Assembly (NCBI GenBank): GCA_947175775.1
Contig: CAMWNY010000062.1
Location: 1 to 10,124, forward strand
DNA length: 10,124 bases
DNA from: an uncultured Lachnospiraceae bacterium
GTDB lineage: Bacteria > Bacillota > Clostridia > Lachnospirales > Lachnospiraceae
Direction: 5' to 3'
Part shown: positions 5,249-10,124 of the stretch, piece by piece
Layout of the letters: every line of letters starts with the position of its first letter
Position numbering within the stretch: the stretch's first letter is position 1
Notes under the pieces: model-generated
What the model was told of the DNA's origin: nothing
The model's database searches: none
The model's input: only the letters and a program-made list of their open reading frames with translations
Position numbers and translations under genes: made by a program

Positions 5249-5279
5249 GCGGAAAACAATAAAGAGAAAGAGGTAAATT

Positions 5280-5543
5280 ATGGAAATAAGAGGAATTAGG
5301 AAGATACTCGGAGGAAGCTTCAGTTTAGGACTGATGGGATTGGGAGTATATAACCTGTACTGGTTTGTATATTATTTTATGCACGGCAGGGAAATCAGTG
5401 TCATACCGTCGAAAATGCAGCTGCTTATTGTGGATATAGCCGTTTTGGCTGTAATAACCGTTACCGCAACGCTATTTGGAGTGATAAGCCGTAAACTGCG
5501 CAGGAAAAAACCTGATGACAGCAGCGGATCCGAAAACGGATGA
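5280..5543 (+). CDS. Small two-helix membrane protein
   Basis: This 87-aa protein has two hydrophobic segments (about residues 13-33 and 47-67) and a basic-then-polar tail (RKLRRKKPDDSSGSENG). AGAGG lies 7 bases before the ATG. It opens the plus-strand operon and its end overlaps the next gene by four bases (ATGA), which implies coupled translation. Filamentous phages encode several small inner-membrane proteins, but I cannot match this one to a named gene. Confidence 0.7.
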   Translation: MEIRGIRKILGGSFSLGLMGLGVYNLYWFVYYFMHGREISVIPSKMQLLIVDIAVLAVITVTATLFGVISRKLRRKKPDDSSGSENG

Positions 5544-5926
5544 AAGAATATACGCTGTCAGACGGCACGGCTGTCATGGTAAAAAGTTATGAAGAATGGC
5601 TGTGGGACTGTACAGGCATGACGGAAGAGGAACTGCGTATAAAGCTGGACCAAAGAAAGGAACCGCGATTTATATGCAAATGGTGGGCAACGGATAAAAT
5701 AATGGAACATTATCACGACGAATACCGCCGGTACGTGGACCTTATCCATCTCGAGCATATATCCCTCACGTTTATTGAATACCTGGAAGCATATGAAGGG
5801 CATACGGTCAATTCGTTCCATGAAATGTGCGCTGCTACCGGGGCAGGCGTGAAGGATGAGAAAAAGTGGCTTGAATGGATAAAGAGGAAATGGGAGAAAC
5901 ACGAAGAAAACATAATACCGTTTTAA
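5540..5926 (+). CDS. Unknown soluble operon protein
   Basis: This 128-aa protein is hydrophilic and rich in Trp, Glu and Lys (SYEEWLWDCTGMTEEEL, then KWLEWIKRKWEKHEEN). No membrane segment or signal peptide is seen. The ATG overlaps the stop of the previous gene (ATGA at 5540-5543). It lies directly upstream of the candidate single-stranded-DNA-binding protein. The Trp-rich amphipathic C-terminus could bind protein or nucleic acid. I do not recognise a family; a replication-side role is possible from position alone. Confidence 0.7.
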   Translation: MKEYTLSDGTAVMVKSYEEWLWDCTGMTEEELRIKLDQRKEPRFICKWWATDKIMEHYHDEYRRYVDLIHLEHISLTFIEYLEAYEGHTVNSFHEMCAATGAGVKDEKKWLEWIKRKWEKHEENIIPF

Positions 5927-5940
5927 AGGAGGAAATAACG

Positions 5941-6483
5941 ATGGATTCCATGGGAATAATGGATTTTTTACAGAAATGTGACATACTGGTGTTTTTTGCA
6001 AACGCCATTGATACAATTGGGGAGGACGGTTCCAAGATACGCGGCTGTACCATACACTACGTGTTCCTGAACCAAATGTACGCCGTACAGTCGGAGTATG
6101 ACATCACAAAGCCTGTCGGGATGCAGCGCGGCAAAAGCTGGGTGGATTACGCAATGCGTGACAAGGTCCGCCTTGCGCCGGCAATCTATGAGGGTACGTT
6201 TACAATGGCAGTAGGATCGGACGGAAAACCCGCCCTGAAACTTATAGATATTGCATACAAGTCAAACGTAAGGTTTGTTCCATACCGAGTTGAAGGGCTT
6301 GAACTCCCCGGAATGGTTTCCTGTGACGCCCCGGATTTTTTAAGCGTACAGCGCGTACTTAATATGTTGAATGAGCCGGCAGAACCGGAAAAGAATGAAA
6401 CCGGTCCGGAAAAGGCAGAACCGGAAAAGAATGGAATTGCCCCGGAAAAGAACGGAGCGAAGTCCGACAAGAAAGCAGTATAA
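5941..6483 (+). CDS. Candidate phage single-stranded-DNA-binding protein
   Basis: This is a 180-aa protein. Residues 1-140 look like a compact beta-rich domain: GCTIHYVFLN, then PAIYEGTFTMAVGSDGKPAL, then VRFVPYRVEG. The pattern of a short basic and aromatic strand set with a G-K-P turn resembles gpV-type single-stranded-DNA-binding proteins of filamentous phages. The tail (about 143-180) is low-complexity, with four PEK units (PEKNE, PEKAE, PEKNG, PEKNG). AAAGGAGG (5925-5932), 8 bases before the ATG, is among the strongest sites in the window, which suits a protein needed in large amounts. Frame extension upstream overlaps the previous gene and is not used. The function is a guess from size, place and pattern; a different structural protein is possible. 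Confidence 0.45.
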   Translation: MDSMGIMDFLQKCDILVFFANAIDTIGEDGSKIRGCTIHYVFLNQMYAVQSEYDITKPVGMQRGKSWVDYAMRDKVRLAPAIYEGTFTMAVGSDGKPALKLIDIAYKSNVRFVPYRVEGLELPGMVSCDAPDFLSVQRVLNMLNEPAEPEKNETGPEKAEPEKNGIAPEKNGAKSDKKAV

Positions 6484-6486
6484 CTT

Positions 6487-7257
6487 ATGCGTATGACGGA
6501 ATTATTTGATTCACTTGTCCTTGCGGCTGCCTCCGGCGAAGAACCGGAAGCAGCCGCGGAAGAAAACGACAGGGAAGAAAAAGCGGAGGAAAAAGAAAAT
6601 GACGGTAAACCTGATGAGCCTGATAATGCTGCTGCTGTTTTTCTGCCTGATAACAATGATGATGAACTTCCTGAAACGCGTGCTGACAAGGATACTGTAT
6701 TTCCTGAAAGCGCTGCTGATGCAGATACCGTTTATCAAAACAGTGAGCCTTCAGACGCTGGAAATGGAGAAAGAGGCAGTGCAGAGGAGGACGAGGGGGA
6801 AGAAAGCTCCGGAGGAGAGACAGCCGAAAGTGCATATCAGTCAGGAAGAGGAGACGGAGACAGAGACAGCGGAACCGACAACGATAGACGAGGAAGTACA
6901 GGAGTGGCGCAGACAGAGGGAGAAAGAGAAACAGAATCAGAACCGGAAACGTCATCCGAACCAAAACCAGGGTCAGAACCGGGATCAGAACCGGAAAGCA
7001 CAGCAGGAACAGAAACAGAAATCCTGAACAGGGGAATAAAGACCTTAATGGAAATGCTTTCTGAAATGAACAATGAGTCAGAACCGGAATCAGACACAGA
7101 ACAGGAGGAAACCGAAACAGTGGCGGAAAGTTCCGTTTACGGAGAAGACCTGCAGCAGATACATACGGATCTGCAGGTGATATGCTGTTTCATAGTGGTA
7201 TTCCTTATCATTGTCCTGTGTGATTACATATACAGGTTTTTTAAAATATTCTTTTAG
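6487..7257 (+). CDS. Acidic tail-anchored protein (overlaps another gene)
   Basis: This frame is open for 256 codons. Residues 1-190 are highly acidic and repetitive (EPE, SEPGSEPGSEPES), and residues 231-250 (VICCFIVVFLIIVLCDYIYRFF) form a C-terminal membrane helix. The ATG at 6487 follows the previous stop by 3 bases without a clear ribosome binding site, so it would need coupled translation. A well-placed gene in another frame lies inside it (6599-7027). An internal ATG at 7048, about 14 bases after AGGGG, would yield a 69-aa protein keeping only the acidic linker, the IHTDLQ segment and the helix, a size typical of small phage membrane proteins. Either the whole frame or only this 3' part may be used. 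No named family is recognised. Confidence 0.5.
   Translation: MRMTELFDSLVLAAASGEEPEAAAEENDREEKAEEKENDGKPDEPDNAAAVFLPDNNDDELPETRADKDTVFPESAADADTVYQNSEPSDAGNGERGSAEEDEGEESSGGETAESAYQSGRGDGDRDSGTDNDRRGSTGVAQTEGERETESEPETSSEPKPGSEPGSEPESTAGTETEILNRGIKTLMEMLSEMNNESEPESDTEQEETETVAESSVYGEDLQQIHTDLQVICCFIVVFLIIVLCDYIYRFFKIFF
6599..7027 (+). CDS. Overprinted membrane protein in another frame
   Basis: This 142-aa frame lies fully inside the acidic ORF, shifted by one base. Its ATG is 9 bases after a perfect GGAGG (6585-6589). Residues 1-25 (MTVNLMSLIMLLLFFCLITMMM) form a membrane helix, followed by basic amphipathic sequence (LKRVLTRILYFLKALL), a charged middle (TTIDEEVQEW) and an Asn/Gln/Arg-rich repetitive tail. 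The initiation signal is far better than that of the containing ORF. Base choice also fits: the acidic frame's third positions are T-rich exactly where this frame needs a hydrophobic helix and A/G-rich where this frame is polar. An N-anchored protein with a long cytoplasmic or exterior tail is expected. It may be the main product here. Confidence 0.65.
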   Translation: MTVNLMSLIMLLLFFCLITMMMNFLKRVLTRILYFLKALLMQIPFIKTVSLQTLEMEKEAVQRRTRGKKAPEERQPKVHISQEEETETETAEPTTIDEEVQEWRRQREKEKQNQNRKRHPNQNQGQNRDQNRKAQQEQKQKS

Positions 7258-7308
7258 GTCATATTTGCGCAATTTATGATATACAGTAACAATCCAATGG
7301 TTAAGAAG

Positions 7309-7315
7309 AAGGAGG
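7309..7315 (+). promoter_or_regulatory. Strong ribosome binding site of the coat gene
   Basis: An AAGGAGG-type site lies 6-7 bases before the ATG at 7323. It is among the best sites in the window, as expected for the most abundant virion protein. Confidence 0.75.
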
Positions 7316-7322
7316 TTTTAAC

Positions 7323-7535
7323 ATGACGGGTTTTGTAATAGCGCCTGTTGTCAGGGCATCGCAGAGCGCGGCGTCGGCAACGGGAAAAATAGCGGGCGTC
7401 GTGACCGCGGACATGATGAACGGCGTGCTTGATGAAGTGATTGCACTCCTGCCCGTGTGCATTCCGGTGATGATTTCGTTCATCGGGCTGCGCAAAGGCA
7501 TCAGCTTCATACAGAGTGTTCTTCATGCTGCCTAG
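7323..7535 (+). CDS. pVIII-like major coat protein
   Basis: This 70-aa protein has an Ala/Ser/Thr-rich, probably helical N-terminus (1-30), an acidic patch (LDEV, 36-39), a membrane helix (about 38-55, IALLPVCIPVMISFIG) and a basic turn and amphipathic end (LRKGISFIQSVLHAA). The order acidic segment, hydrophobic helix, basic end is that of filamentous phage major coat proteins; in clostridial inovirus-like elements the helix is commonly followed by a similar basic Lys-Gly-Ile motif. No classical cleavable signal peptide is evident. The gene is followed at once by a strong terminator and then by the adsorption gene, the same order as genes VIII and III of Ff phages. No similarity search was done. 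Confidence 0.7.
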   Translation: MTGFVIAPVVRASQSAASATGKIAGVVTADMMNGVLDEVIALLPVCIPVMISFIGLRKGISFIQSVLHAA

Positions 7536-7543
7536 TGTCAGGG

Positions 7544-7575
7544 AGGGTATTGCTTCGGCAGTGCCCTTTTCTTTT
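7544..7575 (+). terminator. UUCG-loop terminator after the coat gene
   Basis: A 10-bp stem (7544-7553 with 7558-7567, including two G-U pairs) is capped by the extra-stable loop TTCG (7554-7557) and followed by TTTTCTTTT. It separates the coat gene from the adsorption gene. In Ff phages a central terminator sits at exactly this place and keeps coat mRNA abundant. Confidence 0.85.
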
Positions 7576-7600
7576 ACAGAAAAACGGGGGTGAACAGGAA

Positions 7601-9778
7601 ATGAAAAAAATAAAACGGGTGATATGTATCATCATGTCGGCATTCATGATAGTAAGTGCGCCATTGACTTCGTATATTCAGGTAAAAGCTGCAGACTTGG
7701 CTGTTCGCGGAGGCATTGCACTTGAAAGGATTGTTTTGGATCTTCTTATGTCCGCTGGTCTGATTTATGTAGGATATGAGACAATGGAGCTTGCATCGAA
7801 TAAATCTAAAGTACGGGAATCTGTGGAACGTGCAGTAAAAGAAAATCCGGAAGTTATAAAGGCGCTTGCGGATGCAAATGGTTGGCAGAAAGCAGTTGGA
7901 GAAAGCAGTCTGCCTGATAATTATTCGTATACATCATCCAGTGGTTTTCGTGTTATTAAAGGCGGTAAAGGTAATGGTGATGATGATAACAAGCCAAATA
8001 AAGGAATCAGTGTTGGTCTTACAGCGGGACTGATTACCGCAGCTAGAAACGCAATAAAAACTTGGTTGGAAAGTGAGGAAAATGATCTTGTGATTGCTGA
8101 GTCTGATGAGGAGGCAGGAAAAGTCAATGTAAATTTTGAATACATGAAGTCTATTACAACAACGGTGAAAACGATTCCTTCTGTTAGTGCTATGTCGGAC
8201 ATCGACAGTTATTTTGCAATTGATGGGGCGTATAATTATTTGACTTCACAGGGATATTCTGACAGTGAGTATTATTTTCTAATTTATGCATCGGGATCGG
8301 TTACTGCCATAACACCCATACCAATAAATTATTCTATTGTTGCTAGCAAGGCTTCATGGTTAGGAAGAGAAAGTCTAGATATAGTTTCTAATGTAAACTA
8401 TAAGAACTTAATTAATCAGAATGGCGTGCGGGATTCGTCTTCTTTTCTGTCCTATTTGAAGGGTCTTCCAAAGTATACAGCAAAATATTACAGATACGAC
8501 CATTCCGCAGATTCATGGACGGTTCATGAGAATGGTTTTCTTCCAGGTTATTCTAATTTTAGAGATAGTTCTTTGAGTAGCTGGTATACATGTAACTATC
8601 AAAGAGCTTATGCTAAAGGCTGTACAATAAGCTGGAATTTCTTTACAACAGAAATGCAACGTATTCTTTATACCTATAAGACGGTAGCAAAAAACATTTC
8701 CTATAATCCTTCTATAGCTCCAGCTCTTCCTGGTACTGGATATGTGGATTTTACCATTCCCGAATCAGATTATGCGGGTTTTGAATGGACGGATTTATCA
8801 GCGTTTCTTGATTATATAAGTTCGTTATCTGCAACATTGGAGGGCTGGTATGAAGACAGCGTTGAGAATCAAGAAACACTTATCCAGCAGAATAAAAGTG
8901 TACTAGACGCGATGAATAAAATGTCTTCAACAATCCATACCATATCGACAAATATTGGAAAAAGTGCAACTGCAGTAAGTGATATATATAAACTTATGAT
9001 GAAAATTCCTGAACAGATAGCGGATGCATTAAGCAGTTCTATAATGCTTCCCGGACTGGATGAGCTTGCGCAGGGAGTAACTGCATTGCCAGGAATAATG
9101 GTTAATGGACTTGTTGATGCGTTTCCTACAGTAATAACAGATGCGCTTGTGGAGGTGTTTCCCGATGTTGGGGAAGTGACAGAACGAATAATTTCACTGC
9201 CGCAGGATATAGCGTCTGCGGTTGAAGCGATTACCATTAACATACCAGAAATTAACATACCGGAAATAACCGTTCCTGATGTGTTTGTGGAGGCTCCTGC
9301 CATTACCCTTAATCCTTCGTATGACATTACGGTTGCAAATGATTTTACGGGACTTGAAGGTATTATTTCTAGAGCCGTGCAGGGAGTCTTGACGGATGTG
9401 TTTGTCCCAAATGAAGTAGCTACCCTCGAGAAAGTCGGTGAAATGCAGGAATATTTTGAGTTTAAGGATGACGTAATAACGGCAGTTGATGATTTAAAAA
9501 CTATGCTTTTTGGTATAACGCCCAGTCCTATATTAAAGATACCTATTGGAAAAACAACGTCAAAGAAATATAATTACGGAACTGGCAATTATATTGTTAT
9601 TGATGTAAGTTGGTATGCACCATATAAACAGTTTGGAGATAAAGTTATACTTGCCATTGCATGGGCGTTGTTCCTTTGGCGTTTATTTTTGAAACTTCCG
9701 GGCATTATTTCTGGAACAGAAGGTTCCATTATGGCGGCAGACAGATCATATCAAAAATATTTATCAGGAAAGGATTAA
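7601..9778 (+). CDS. pIII-like adsorption protein, secreted and C-anchored
   Basis: This 725-aa protein has a signal peptide (1-30: KKIKR, hydrophobic core, then VKA/AD). Next come a hydrophobic helix (about 40-62) and a Gly/Asp-rich linker near 120-135 (GGKGNGDDDNKPNKG). A large AT-rich middle domain follows, probably receptor binding, then amphipathic segments with repeats (INIPEINIPEITVPD). A conserved-looking end has the motif DVSWYAPYKQFGDK and a membrane helix (about 682-704, VILAIAWALFLWRLFLKL) ending in LPGIISG. This build matches minor coat/adsorption proteins of filamentous phages, which release the virion through the C-terminal anchor; the WY-PYK-helix-PGI-SG end is familiar from Firmicutes inovirus-like elements. 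The ATG at 7601 follows GGGGGTGA/AGGA; 48 upstream codons in the same frame overlap the coat gene and terminator and are not used. Confidence 0.75.
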   Translation: MKKIKRVICIIMSAFMIVSAPLTSYIQVKAADLAVRGGIALERIVLDLLMSAGLIYVGYETMELASNKSKVRESVERAVKENPEVIKALADANGWQKAVGESSLPDNYSYTSSSGFRVIKGGKGNGDDDNKPNKGISVGLTAGLITAARNAIKTWLESEENDLVIAESDEEAGKVNVNFEYMKSITTTVKTIPSVSAMSDIDSYFAIDGAYNYLTSQGYSDSEYYFLIYASGSVTAITPIPINYSIVASKASWLGRESLDIVSNVNYKNLINQNGVRDSSSFLSYLKGLPKYTAKYYRYDHSADSWTVHENGFLPGYSNFRDSSLSSWYTCNYQRAYAKGCTISWNFFTTEMQRILYTYKTVAKNISYNPSIAPALPGTGYVDFTIPESDYAGFEWTDLSAFLDYISSLSATLEGWYEDSVENQETLIQQNKSVLDAMNKMSSTIHTISTNIGKSATAVSDIYKLMMKIPEQIADALSSSIMLPGLDELAQGVTALPGIMVNGLVDAFPTVITDALVEVFPDVGEVTERIISLPQDIASAVEAITINIPEINIPEITVPDVFVEAPAITLNPSYDITVANDFTGLEGIISRAVQGVLTDVFVPNEVATLEKVGEMQEYFEFKDDVITAVDDLKTMLFGITPSPILKIPIGKTTSKKYNYGTGNYIVIDVSWYAPYKQFGDKVILAIAWALFLWRLFLKLPGIISGTEGSIMAADRSYQKYLSGKD

Positions 9779-9784
9779 TTAAAC

Positions 9785-10033
9785 ATGATAACGGATGCAT
9801 TAATAACTTTGATTTATAATGCTTTTATGTTTTTTCTCGGTGGATATGAACCGCTGCATTTTAATTTGGATACAACAATATTTCGGACTTTTTCGGATTT
9901 TTTTGCGTTTCTGTTTTACATATTGCCAATAAAGGGGCTTCTTCCCATTGTGACAATTATTATTTCAATTATGATATTCAGAATAATAATCAGTGTAGTG
10001 AAAACCATATGGGATCTGTTGCCGCTTTTGTAG
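9785..10033 (+). CDS. pVI-like minor coat protein
   Basis: This 82-aa, very hydrophobic protein has a first hydrophobic stretch (3-19), a polar loop (GGYEPLHFNLDTTIF), and further membrane segments from residue 38 on (FAFLFYILP, then LLPIVTIIISIMIFRIIIS), ending TIWDLLPLL. It starts 6 bases after the adsorption gene; AAAGGA at that gene's end serves as ribosome binding site. Size, hydrophobicity and place right after the pIII-like gene match pVI of filamentous phages, which joins pIII to the virion end. In such phages the next gene is the assembly ATPase (pI/Zot), which is not within this window. Confidence 0.65.
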   Translation: MITDALITLIYNAFMFFLGGYEPLHFNLDTTIFRTFSDFFAFLFYILPIKGLLPIVTIIISIMIFRIIISVVKTIWDLLPLL

Positions 10034-10041
10034 GACAAGTT

Positions 10042-10100
10042 TTCTTCAGGAGTAACAGCAGAATTAAATATTTGTAATACAAAACGGTATCCCTGAAGAA
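10042..10100. repeat. Inverted repeat after the pVI-like gene
   Basis: TTCTTCAGG (10042-10050) is perfectly inverted as CCTGAAGAA (10092-10100), 41 bases apart, with one TTGTAATACAA (10072-10082) between the arms. There is no T tract, so it is not a normal terminator. A frame open from 10069 to the window end has no usual start codon and may belong to a downstream gene. Confidence 0.45.
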
Positions 10101-10124
10101 CACCTGGCGTCGGAATTTGTAATA

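Larger units (their letters stand above)
4316..5279. other. GC-rich structured non-coding region (candidate origin)
   Basis: No credible gene is seen in about 960 bp: open frames have no ribosome binding sites, biased residues, and exist on all strands because of high GC. The DNA is packed with inverted repeats, the strongest listed separately. Others are AGGGC-gga-GCCCT (4367-4379), TATACAC/GTGTATA (4387-4418), GGGGC/GCCCC (4690-4704), CCCCTA-gga-TAGGGG (4728-4742), GCACGGCT/AGCCGTGC (about 4893-4936), TGGGGG-gct-CCCCCA (4970-4984) and CCGGAA/TTCCGG (5002-5022). It separates the early genes from the virion operon, the place where filamentous phages keep replication origins and packaging signals. 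A transfer origin or a structured RNA are alternatives. Confidence 0.55.

Noticed and set aside
4731..5259. Open frames of 73-140 codons on both strands in the GC-rich block
   Set aside because: They lack ribosome binding sites, are Arg/Ala/Pro-biased, overlap each other on both strands and follow from high GC and inverted repeats.
6186..6964. Ser- or Leu-rich minus-strand frames opposite the acidic ORF
   Set aside because: They mirror the repetitive coding of the plus strand and have no initiation signals.
7457..7600. Extended N-terminus of the adsorption protein
   Set aside because: The extra 48 codons overlap the coat gene and the terminator; the ATG at 7601 has a ribosome binding site and begins a normal signal peptide.
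10069..10124. Start of a Zot/pI gene at the right edge
   Set aside because: The frame is open, but it has no ATG, GTG or TTG start and no P-loop motif can be seen in so few codons.

Overview
The window looks like an accessory region of a low-to-moderate-GC Gram-positive chromosome, most likely an anaerobic gut Clostridia (Lachnospiraceae-like). The reasons are strong AGGAGG-type ribosome binding sites throughout, Firmicutes-style promoters and terminators, a Fst-like type I toxin, and coat and adsorption proteins resembling those of clostridial filamentous phage-like elements. Family calls rest on motif reading only; no database search was run.

Left part (1-2030): an older, decaying integrated element. 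It carries a tiny Fst/par-like type I toxin with its antisense RNA (about 157-463), a possible decayed fragment (578-765), and a tyrosine integrase pseudogene (957-1857) whose three lesions can be reconstructed. Next comes a 43-bp displaced 3' end of a tRNA-Lys(CTT) gene (1987-2029, minus strand), the footprint of an integration event.

Middle part (2030-4315): the left end of a second element. It has a second, diverged toxin/antisense-RNA module (2109-2435) and a minus-strand pair made of an XRE-type repressor and a membrane-anchored protein (2564-3530). A consensus promoter embedded in inverted repeats (3540-3640) controls divergent transcription. Two small plus-strand genes follow, one of them ribbon-helix-helix-like.

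Then comes about 960 bp of GC-rich, hairpin-dense DNA without a credible gene (4316-5279), a candidate replication, packaging or transfer region.

Right part (5280-10124): a compact plus-strand operon with the layout of a filamentous (inovirus-like) phage. It has a two-helix membrane protein, an unknown protein, and a candidate single-stranded-DNA-binding protein with a very strong ribosome binding site. Next is an acidic tail-anchored ORF that overlaps an out-of-frame membrane protein gene. These are followed by a 70-aa pVIII-like major coat protein, a UUCG-loop terminator in the position of the Ff central terminator, a 725-aa secreted pIII-like adsorption protein and an 82-aa pVI-like protein. 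The assembly ATPase (pI/Zot) and a rolling-circle initiator, expected for such a phage, are not in the window and may lie beyond its right edge.

The least familiar features are the two toxin modules whose antisense RNAs each carry a matched copy of their own toxin's start region, the overprinted membrane gene at 6599-7027, and the structured non-coding block.
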